This document shows, one piece after another, positions 1-5,317 of a stretch of 6,227 nucleotides of DNA (position 1 is the stretch's first letter; the number at the start of each line of letters is the position of its first letter). The translations under genes were made by a program, and so were the position numbers. The stretch lies in contig JADMIN010000165.1 of assembly GCA_015478575.1 (NCBI GenBank), forward strand, positions 1 through 6,227. The letters are read 5' to 3'. The stretch comes from Ktedonobacterales bacterium. GTDB lineage: Bacteria > Chloroflexota > Ktedonobacteria > Ktedonobacterales > JADMIN01. Below the pieces are notes generated by a model that was not told the DNA's origin, ran no database searches, and worked only from the letters and a program-made list of their open reading frames with translations.

Positions 1-1661
1 CCATGACACTGCTGGTGGCGGCGGATAGTTTCCTCTTCCTGCTGGTAGGCTGGGCGTTGGTTGGCCTTGCATCCTTCCTGCTGATCGGATTCTGGTATAC
101 GCGCCCCGCGGCGGTCGCGGCGGCAAAGAAAGCCTTCGTGGTCAATGTCATCGGCGATTTCGGCCTGATGCTCGCCATCTTTCTGCTCTTTGACCGCTTC
201 GGCACGCTCGCCTACCAGCCCATTTTGAGCAGCCAGGGCTGGCTGGCGAATGTCTGCCCAGCGGGGGGCGCCTGTGGCCTGCCCAATACGCCGCTCGTCT
301 CAGTGGGACTGGCGACGGCCATCGCGCTGCTGCTCTTGGTGGCGGCAGCGGCCAAGTCGGCGCAGTTGCCGCTACACGTCTGGCTGCCAGACGCGATGGA
401 AGGCCCGACGCCGGTCAGCGCGCTGATCCACGCGGCGACGATGGTGACGGCCGGCGTCTATCTGGTCGCCCGCGCCGCGCCTATCTTCTCCTCCTCGCCC
501 CAGGCGCTGGCGGTTGTTGGCGGTGTCGGCGGCGTCACCGCCATCTTCGCGGCGATCATTGCCTGTGTGCAGACCGACATCAAGCGTGTGCTGGCCTATT
601 CAACGATGAGCCAGCTTGGCTATATGTTTATGGGTGAGGCAGCCGGTGGCTATACGTTTGGCATATTCCACCTGACCACCCATGCCTACTTTAAAGCCTT
701 GCTCTTCATGGGCGCTGGCGCGGTGATCCATGCGCTCGCTGGCGAGCAAGACATGCGCAAGATGGGCGGCCTGCGTCAGCGGATGCCGGCCACCTTTTGG
801 TCCTTCGTCATTGGCGGCGCGGCGCTCGCGGCCATCTTTCCTTTCTCCGGCTTCTGGAGCAAAGATGGCATCCTGGGCATTGTGCTGGAGCGCGGGTTGC
901 ATGGCGGCGGCGGGGGCTGGTTCGTTCTCTATGGCATTGGCCTGCTCACCGCCGTGCTCACCGGCTTCTACATCTTCCGCCTGATCTTCCTCGTCTTCTT
1001 CGGTACGTATCGCGGCGGAGAGATTGCGGCGGGCCAGGGTGGGCACGAGACCGCGACGCATCACACCGCGACGCACCACACCGTGGCGGACGCCCGGCGT
1101 GACATGGGCCGCCGCGATCCGCTGGCTGGCCTGCGCCATGTTGGCTGGGCCATGCTCGTGCCGATGGGCGTGTTAGCGCTTCTGTCGGTGATCGGTGGCT
1201 TCGAGGGCACTCCCTTTGGCGACGCCTTTAGTGCGTTCCTCGCACCGGTGCTGCCAGGGCCGAACACGCTTCCGGTCGGCGGTGGCCTCTTCTGGCTGGC
1301 CTTTGCGGTCGGGCTGGTCACCGGACCCATCGGCATCGCCATGGCCTGGGCACGCTATGGGCGGGGTCAGGCCAGCTTTACCCAGAGCCGCAATCCGTTG
1401 GTCATTCTGCTGGAGCACAAGTTTTACATAGATGAACTCTATGATCACGCCATCGTGCGGCCGCTGATCTGGGTGGGCGGCCAGCTACGACGCGGCTTCG
1501 AGGATGTGACGCTGGATGGCGGCAGTCGGGGCGTCGGGCGCGTCATCGGCTGGGCAAGCGGCGGCTTCCGTGCGCTCCAGACTGGATACACCCGCAACTA
1601 TGCCCTCGCGATCTTTGTGGGCGCGGCCCTGATGGTGTTGTACTATGCCACGCGACGATGA
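1..1661 (+). CDS. nuoL: NADH-quinone oxidoreductase subunit L, 5'-truncated by window edge
   Basis: This is the distal proton-pumping subunit of respiratory complex I, an inner-membrane antiporter-like protein. The reading frame enters from upstream; the ATG at 3 is internal, because the first visible residues align with TM5 of E. coli NuoL and about 125 residues are missing. Numbering from that ATG gives 552 residues. Diagnostic motifs are KSAQLPLHVWLPDAMEGPTP (118-137), SALIHAATMVTAGVY (139-153), TDIKRVLAYSTMSQLGYM (191-208), HLTTHAYFKALLF (223-235) and FSGFWSKDGIL (281-291). K118, H143, H223, H227, K231 and K287 match E. coli K229, H254, H334, H338, K342 and K399, and D52 matches D178. The C-terminal part (EHKFYIDELYD at 471-481, then a last hydrophobic segment at 533-547) fits the lateral helix and TM16. 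Oddities: A18 replaces E. coli E144 in the GWE motif, and a His-rich insertion lies at about 339-370. The TGA at 1659-1661 falls inside a tandem repeat. Identity is near certain. Confidence 0.97.
   Translation, partial: MTLLVAADSFLFLLVGWALVGLASFLLIGFWYTRPAAVAAAKKAFVVNVIGDFGLMLAIFLLFDRFGTLAYQPILSSQGWLANVCPAGGACGLPNTPLVSVGLATAIALLLLVAAAAKSAQLPLHVWLPDAMEGPTPVSALIHAATMVTAGVYLVARAAPIFSSSPQALAVVGGVGGVTAIFAAIIACVQTDIKRVLAYSTMSQLGYMFMGEAAGGYTFGIFHLTTHAYFKALLFMGAGAVIHALAGEQDMRKMGGLRQRMPATFWSFVIGGAALAAIFPFSGFWSKDGILGIVLERGLHGGGGGWFVLYGIGLLTAVLTGFYIFRLIFLVFFGTYRGGEIAAGQGGHETATHHTATHHTVADARRDMGRRDPLAGLRHVGWAMLVPMGVLALLSVIGGFEGTPFGDAFSAFLAPVLPGPNTLPVGGGLFWLAFAVGLVTGPIGIAMAWARYGRGQASFTQSRNPLVILLEHKFYIDELYDHAIVRPLIWVGGQLRRGFEDVTLDGGSRGVGRVIGWASGGFRALQTGYTRNYALAIFVGAALMVLYYATRR
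1050..1079 (+). repeat. In-frame 15-bp tandem duplication inside nuoL (TATHH x2)
   Basis: Two adjacent 15-bp units, 1050-1064 and 1065-1079, differ only by CAT versus CAC at the fourth codon. Each encodes Thr-Ala-Thr-His-His (residues 350-359 counted from the ATG at 3). They lie in the hydrophilic loop between the helices equivalent to TM13 and TM14. The 15-bp length keeps the frame and suggests a slippage duplication. Confidence 0.85.
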
Positions 1662-1706
1662 GCCACGCGACGATGAGCCACGCGACGATGAGCCACGCGA
1701 CGATGA
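1647..1706 (+). repeat. Four perfect 15-bp tandem repeats at the 3' end of nuoL
   Basis: The unit GCCACGCGACGATGA occurs four times without mismatch at 1647-1661, 1662-1676, 1677-1691 and 1692-1706. The first copy is the last four sense codons plus the stop codon of nuoL (Ala-Thr-Arg-Arg-stop). Each later copy repeats that coding end with its stop in the same frame. Copy number can therefore change without altering NuoL. In the +2 frame each copy also carries an ATG, at 1658, 1673, 1688 and 1703. With no spacers, this is a minisatellite-like array and not a CRISPR. Confidence 0.95.
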
Positions 1707-1774
1707 ACCTACCCCTCCGCGCATCCCTTTCCCAAGGTGAGGGTGGGGGATGCGTAGCCAGAGTGAGGCGCTGA
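1658..1774 (+). CDS. Possible 38-aa leader peptide linking nuoL to nuoM
   Basis: A short frame begins at the ATG that overlaps the nuoL stop as ATGA (1658-1661). It runs 38 codons and ends at TGA 1772-1774, whose last base is the first base of the preferred nuoM ATG (TGATG). The predicted peptide begins MSHATMSHATMSHAT, encoded by the tandem repeat, and continues MNLPLRASLSQGEGGG before a basic end. I see no convincing Shine-Dalgarno sequence before 1658, so translation would depend on ribosomes that have just terminated on nuoL. Both overlaps are classic translational-coupling geometry. The peptide has no recognisable domain, and the repeat encoding it may be recent. Most likely it is a ribosome-relay frame or chance; a functional peptide is less likely. 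Confidence 0.25.
   Translation: MSHATMSHATMSHATMNLPLRASLSQGEGGGCVARVRR
1720..1754. repeat. Palindromic (REP-like) element between nuoL and nuoM
   Basis: The arms CGCATCCC (1720-1727) and GGGATGCG (1747-1754) are perfect 8-bp inverted repeats around a 19-nt loop. The loop can form an inner CCC/GGG pairing (1731-1733 with 1741-1743). The flanks are pyrimidine-rich on the left and purine-rich on the right. The form resembles dispersed extragenic palindromes in many GC-rich genomes, but a family cannot be assigned from one copy. The right arm contains the ATG at 1750, an alternative nuoM start. There is no T-run after it, so a terminator is unlikely, and it lies inside an operon. Confidence 0.55.
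1761..1768 (+). promoter_or_regulatory. Ribosome binding site favouring the nuoM start at 1774
   Basis: GAGTGAGG ends five bases before the ATG at 1774, with GAGG at 1765-1768 as the core. The alternative ATG at 1750 has AAGGTGAGG (1734-1742) seven bases upstream, so Shine-Dalgarno strength does not decide. Protein alignment and the TGATG overlap favour 1774. Confidence 0.5.
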
Positions 1775-3390
1775 TGCAATTTCCGATGTTGAGCGTGATC
1801 TTGTTCTTGCCGCTGGTCGGCGCCGTCGGGGCAGCGGCGCTGCCGCGCCGTGCGGGCTGGGCGTGGGCAATGGCGGCGGCCCTGGCTGATCTGGGGGTTT
1901 GTGTCTGGCTGGTGACGCGATTTGACACCACCATCGCTGGTTTCCAGTTCACCGAACATCTCCCCTGGCTGCCAGACCTGGGCATCAACTACGCGCTTGG
2001 TGTGGACGGTGTCAATGTCTTCCTCGTCGGGCTAAACGCCTTGCTCACGGTCGTGGCGCTCGGCGCCTCGTGGCGTATGGCACGGTCGGGCCAGCGCTCG
2101 CGCGAGTATTTCGCGCTGATGCTGCTCCTCAGCATGGGCATGCAGGGCGTCTTCTTGGCAACCAATCTCTTCTTGTTCTATGTCTTCTGGGAGCTGATGC
2201 TCGTGCCCGCCTACCTGCTGATCGGCATCTATGGCGGTCCACGGCGGGCCTATGCCGCGATCAAGTTTGTGCTCTACACCGTGATCGGCTCGCTGCTGAT
2301 GTTGATCGGCATCATCGCGCTCGGCGCCGTCGTGAGCGGCACGAGCCATGCCGCCTTTACGCTGGACTTGCCCGCCCTGCTGCGCCAAGGGGTGCCACAA
2401 AGCGTACAAGTGCCGCTCTTCCTGGCGTTCGCTGCCGCGTTCGCCGTGAAGGTGGGCCTCTTTCCCTTCCACAGTTGGGTGCCAGATGCCTACACTGAGG
2501 CGCCCGCGGCGGTGGTCGTGCTGGTGGCCGGTGTGATGGCGAAGACCGGCGCGTATGGCTTCGTGCGCTTCTGCCTAGCGCTCTTTCCCCAGGCGTCGCA
2601 CCAACTCGCTGGGCTGCTGGAGGTGCTGGCGGTCATCGGCATCCTCTACTTTGCGCTCGAAGCGCTGGTCGCACAGGACTTCAAGCAGTTGTTGGCCTAC
2701 GTCAGCATCAGTCACATGGGCGTCATCGTCCTCGGGATCTTCGCCCTGAACGTGCAGGGGGTCGAGGGCGGTATCCTTCAGATGGTCAACCACGGTATTC
2801 TCATCGCCGCGCTCTTCCTGATCGCGGATGCCATTGAGGAGCGCACGAGCACACGTCGGCTGGCCGACTTCGGTGGGCTGGCGGCACGCCTGCCCTGGCT
2901 CGCGACCGTCTTCCTGATCGTCGCGCTGGCCGCCCTTGGGTTGCCAGGGCTTAATAGCTTCGCGGGCGAATTCCTGGCGTTTCTGGGCACCTTTCACGCC
3001 AACTATGCCATCGGAGCGTTGGGCACATTGGTGGTCATTCCGGCGGCATGGTACATGCTGCGCTTCTTCCAGGGCGTGACGGAAGGCCCAATGCCCGACT
3101 CCGGCCCAGTCGCGGCGGCCCTCGCCCCTGGCGGGCGGAGTGCGCACGTGGGGGCAATCAGGGATCTGCGCTGGGGCGAGTTCCTGCCACTGCTGCCATT
3201 GCTGGCGCTGATCTTCTACCTGGGCGTCGTGCCTGGCGTCGTTACCCTACGCCTGGAGAAGTCCGTCACGGCGCTGCCGCCGCTGGCCGCCGCGCCTGGT
3301 GTAAGCACCGCGTCGCTCCAGAGCGGCGCGGCAGGCACGCCCTACGTGCTGGAACAGACAAAGCCATCTTCTCGATACATGATGAAATGA
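1774..3390 (+). CDS. nuoM: NADH-quinone oxidoreductase subunit M
   Basis: This is the middle antiporter-like proton-channel subunit of the complex I membrane arm, 538 residues from 1774. The frame is open to an ATG at 1750 (546 residues), but the protein begins MQFPMLSVILFLPLVGA from 1774. That places the first membrane helix directly after the start, as is usual for NuoM. Numbered from 1750, the key residues coincide with E. coli: E148 in FWELMLVPAYLLIGIYGG (E. coli E144), K234 in FAVKVGLFPFHSWVPDAYTE, K265 in VMAKTGAYGF and E407 in GLPGLNSFAGEFLAFLG. DFKQLLAYVSISHMG (310-324) is the TM10-11 family signature. The loop after TM13 is enlarged (about 441-472, Pro/Ala/Gly-rich), and a polar tail of some 40 residues follows the last helix. 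The gene lies in the nuo operon, 30 bases before nuoN. Function is certain; only the start is open. Confidence 0.96.
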   Translation: MQFPMLSVILFLPLVGAVGAAALPRRAGWAWAMAAALADLGVCVWLVTRFDTTIAGFQFTEHLPWLPDLGINYALGVDGVNVFLVGLNALLTVVALGASWRMARSGQRSREYFALMLLLSMGMQGVFLATNLFLFYVFWELMLVPAYLLIGIYGGPRRAYAAIKFVLYTVIGSLLMLIGIIALGAVVSGTSHAAFTLDLPALLRQGVPQSVQVPLFLAFAAAFAVKVGLFPFHSWVPDAYTEAPAAVVVLVAGVMAKTGAYGFVRFCLALFPQASHQLAGLLEVLAVIGILYFALEALVAQDFKQLLAYVSISHMGVIVLGIFALNVQGVEGGILQMVNHGILIAALFLIADAIEERTSTRRLADFGGLAARLPWLATVFLIVALAALGLPGLNSFAGEFLAFLGTFHANYAIGALGTLVVIPAAWYMLRFFQGVTEGPMPDSGPVAAALAPGGRSAHVGAIRDLRWGEFLPLLPLLALIFYLGVVPGVVTLRLEKSVTALPPLAAAPGVSTASLQSGAAGTPYVLEQTKPSSRYMMK

Positions 3391-3410
3391 ACGTCGTAGA
3401 GTACAGGCGA

Positions 3411-3414
3411 GAGG
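3411..3414 (+). promoter_or_regulatory. Ribosome binding site of nuoN
   Basis: GAGG, within the purine-rich GAGAGG at 3409-3414, lies six bases before the ATG at 3421. It supports that start, in the 30-base nuoM-nuoN gap, which shows no terminator or promoter. Confidence 0.6.
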
Positions 3415-3420
3415 CGACGC

Positions 3421-5115
3421 ATGATCTTCGCGGATACCCCGATTGGGGCCAACCCGTTCAGCTACATCCCCGGTAGCGCCGACTGGCTGCGCATCCTGCC
3501 AGAGTTGTTTATTCTGGTGGCGGCACTGGTGGTGTTGCTGGCGGATCTCTTCGCCGCGCCGGGACGTAAGGGGTGGCTGGCGCTCGTCGGCCTGCTTGGG
3601 GTTGGCGGCGCGTTTACCGCGACCGGTGTGCTCTTCACGCAGACCAGCACCACGGCGGCGTTCTTCGGCATGATCAGCGCGGATAGCGCCTCCCTCTTCG
3701 CCGACCTGGTCATCCTTTTTGCCCTGGGGCTGGGGCTGCTCTTCTCTCCGGGCTACATCGAGCGCCAAGACATCCCCTATGAGGGCGAGTATTACGCGCT
3801 GCTGTTGCTGGCCGCTTTGGGCATGATGCTGCTGGCCTCTGGCACGAATCTGATGATTCTCTTCGTTGGGCTGGAGGCGCTCTCGCTTGCGCTGTACGTG
3901 CTCGCAGCCATCGTTCCGGGTCGGCGCCGCTCACAGGAAGCTGGCATGAAGTATTTCATCCTGAGTTCGTTTGCCTCAGCGTTCCTGCTCTATGGCATGG
4001 CGATGACCTATGGCGGTACTGGCTCGACCAACCTAGACAGTATCCGTGCCTTCCTCGATACGCATGCGGTCACCGGCGCCTCTGGCTTTGGGCCGCTGCT
4101 GCTGGTGGGCCTGGGATTAATGGCTGTCGGCTTCTGCTTCAAGGTCTCGGCGGTGCCCTTCCAGGCGTGGACACCGGATGTCTATGTCGGGGCACCGACC
4201 TCGGTCACGGCGTTCATGTCGGTCGGCACCAAGGTCGCCGCGTTTGTCGCGCTGGCCCGCGTCTTCGTCTATGCGCTGCACGGGTTGAGCACGCTGTGGA
4301 TACCGGTCTTCTGGGTTGTCGCGGTGCTGACGATGGTCATCGGCAATGTCATGGCCGTGACCCAGCGTGATGTGAAGCGCATGTTGGCCTATTCAAGCGT
4401 CGCCAATGCGGGCTACCTGCTCGTCGCCATCGTCACCAACACGCAGGCGTCCATCGCGGCGCTGCTGGTCTTCCTCGCCGCCTATGGCGCCATGAATGTC
4501 AGCGCATTCGGCGTCGTCCTGGCGGTCGAGCGGAACAATGGCCTGGGTACTCGACTCGATGATTTCGCCGGACTCGCGGGGCGTCGCCCCTGGCTGGCGG
4601 CGGCGATGGCGGTCTTTCTCTTCGCGTTGGCGGGTGTCCCGGTGACTGTAGGCTTCGTTGGCAAGTATGACATCTTCTACGCCGCGATCACTGGTGGGCA
4701 CCTAGAACTGGCGATTATCGGTGTGATGACGAGCATCCTCGGTATGTACTATTACCTGCGTGTCATCTGGGCCATGTACTTCATCGAGCCGCGTGCCACG
4801 CCAGCGGTTGCCACGGAGACGGCGCCTTTGTCCCCGCCTGTAAGCGCCACACCCGCGCTGACCACGGTACCCGCGTTGGCCTCAATCGCGGGTGGCGGCG
4901 CGGCCGTGAGTACGTCCGCGAGTAGGCCGACGGCCGCGCTATCGGTGAAGGTACCTTCCGCGCCGCTGGTGGTGGCCGCCACCGCTGCGCCCTCCATTCC
5001 GCTGGGCACATGGCTGGCGCTGGTGTTGGGTGTGCTCTTCACTCTTGGGCTGGGCATCGTGCCCGCTGGGCTTTTCGCGCTTGCGCGGCAGGCGGCGGCT
5101 GTGCTCTTCCGCTAG
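3421..5115 (+). CDS. nuoN: NADH-quinone oxidoreductase subunit N
   Basis: This is the third antiporter-like channel subunit of complex I, which lies closest of the three to the quinone-reducing arm. It has 564 residues against roughly 480-500 in typical bacterial NuoN. Channel residues are visible: E152 in FVGLEALSLALYVL (E. coli E133), K241 in FCFKVSAVPFQAWTPDVY (K217), K271 in VGTKVAAF (K247) and K415 in VPVTVGFVGKYDIF (K395). QRDVKRMLAYSSVANAGYLL (315-334) is the NuoN family signature. The start at 3421 has a GAGG site, and the N-terminal segment leads directly into the first helix (24-43). The extra length is a 70-residue Ala/Pro/Thr/Ser linker (about 457-526) between the last two helices. 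It is the last nuo gene here, and the gap that follows suggests the operon ends with it, although no strong terminator is visible. Confidence 0.96.
   Translation: MIFADTPIGANPFSYIPGSADWLRILPELFILVAALVVLLADLFAAPGRKGWLALVGLLGVGGAFTATGVLFTQTSTTAAFFGMISADSASLFADLVILFALGLGLLFSPGYIERQDIPYEGEYYALLLLAALGMMLLASGTNLMILFVGLEALSLALYVLAAIVPGRRRSQEAGMKYFILSSFASAFLLYGMAMTYGGTGSTNLDSIRAFLDTHAVTGASGFGPLLLVGLGLMAVGFCFKVSAVPFQAWTPDVYVGAPTSVTAFMSVGTKVAAFVALARVFVYALHGLSTLWIPVFWVVAVLTMVIGNVMAVTQRDVKRMLAYSSVANAGYLLVAIVTNTQASIAALLVFLAAYGAMNVSAFGVVLAVERNNGLGTRLDDFAGLAGRRPWLAAAMAVFLFALAGVPVTVGFVGKYDIFYAAITGGHLELAIIGVMTSILGMYYYLRVIWAMYFIEPRATPAVATETAPLSPPVSATPALTTVPALASIAGGGAAVSTSASRPTAALSVKVPSAPLVVAATAAPSIPLGTWLALVLGVLFTLGLGIVPAGLFALARQAAAVLFR
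4789..4998 (+). other. Low-complexity Ala/Pro/Thr/Ser linker encoded within nuoN
   Basis: Codons 457-526 of nuoN encode a sequence almost devoid of large hydrophobic or charged residues, rich in Ala, Pro, Thr, Ser and Val. It separates TM13 (GMYYYLRVIWAMYF, 441-454) from the last helix (GTWLALVLGVLFTLGLG, 529-545). In E. coli NuoN this loop is only about 20 residues. By the E. coli topology, with the N-terminus in the periplasm, the loop would face the cytoplasm. The frame is intact and codon use looks like the rest of the gene, so it is probably a real disordered insertion and not a frameshift. Confidence 0.75.
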
Positions 5116-5140
5116 CTCGCGTGCGCGCCCATGTTTCCGC

Positions 5141-5204
5141 CAGGCAACAATGGACGTGGCTCGTAGCCGCGCGGTCTATCGTTCGGTTTGTGCTCCATTG
5201 CCTG
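5141..5204. repeat. Imperfect inverted repeat downstream of nuoN
   Basis: CAGG (5141-5144) plus CAATGGA (5148-5154) pair with TCCATTG (5194-5200) plus CCTG (5201-5204). This gives 11 pairs with a CAA bulge and a 39-nt loop. The loop contains a small GGCT/AGCC hairpin (5158-5161 with 5165-5168). It could be an operator-like or RNA structure, or chance. Confidence 0.35.
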
Positions 5205-5231
5205 CCGCGACAGGCGCGGGCGGTTTCGCGG
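5205..5231 (+). terminator. Weak candidate stem-loop for nuo operon termination
   Basis: CCGCGA (5205-5210) and TCGCGG (5226-5231) form a perfect 6-bp stem around a 15-nt loop, about 90 bases after the nuoN stop. No run of T follows, so intrinsic termination is doubtful. It may only reflect GC richness. Confidence 0.15.
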
Positions 5232-5317
5232 TGTGCTTGATGCCATGCGCCTCTTCCCGGAGCGGCCTGGACACATGATCTTTAGCTGAGATGGAACGTG
5301 AAAGGCGGACACGAGCG

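Larger units (their letters stand above)
5116..5317. other. Non-coding gap between nuoN and the flavoprotein gene
   Basis: These 202 bases hold no convincing gene. The short + strand frames here start inside nuoN in other registers and resemble nothing I know. Hairpin-forming inverted repeats occur at 5141-5204 and 5205-5231. I see no clear -35/-10 promoter and no T-tract. The length suggests the downstream gene has its own transcription unit, but the sequence does not prove it. Confidence 0.5.

Noticed and set aside
3..5. ATG at 3 as the true nuoL start
   Set aside because: The sequence there aligns with TM5 of NuoL, and four helices would be missing. The gene simply continues upstream of the window.
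1647..1706. Possible CRISPR array
   Set aside because: The 15-bp units are directly adjacent with no spacers, and no cas gene is present.
1485..1988. Antisense frames of 138 and 167 codons across the nuoL-nuoM junction, with SSSRG or IVAWL repeats
   Set aside because: The repeated peptides are just the reverse complement of the 15-bp array. Most of each frame lies opposite conserved nuoL or nuoM codons, and there is no recognisable domain.
2575..3147. Antisense frame of 190 codons opposite nuoM
   Set aside because: High-GC codon bias keeps antisense frames open. The composition is charged and low in hydrophobics with no family resemblance, and the sense strand is clearly NuoM.
4752..5057. 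Antisense frame opposite the NuoN linker, considered as an overlapping gene that might explain the insertion
   Set aside because: Its Ala/Ser/Thr-rich product mirrors the low complexity of the sense strand. I see no clear ribosome site or domain.
5010..5278. Short + strand frames spanning the nuoN end and the gap
   Set aside because: They start within nuoN in other registers, are Arg/Ala/Cys-rich as expected of shifted GC-rich DNA, and resemble no known protein.
5291..5317. Upstream ATG at 5291 as the start of the flavoprotein gene
   Set aside because: It would add a charged MERERRTRA lead not expected in the family and lacks a good ribosome site. It cannot be excluded.
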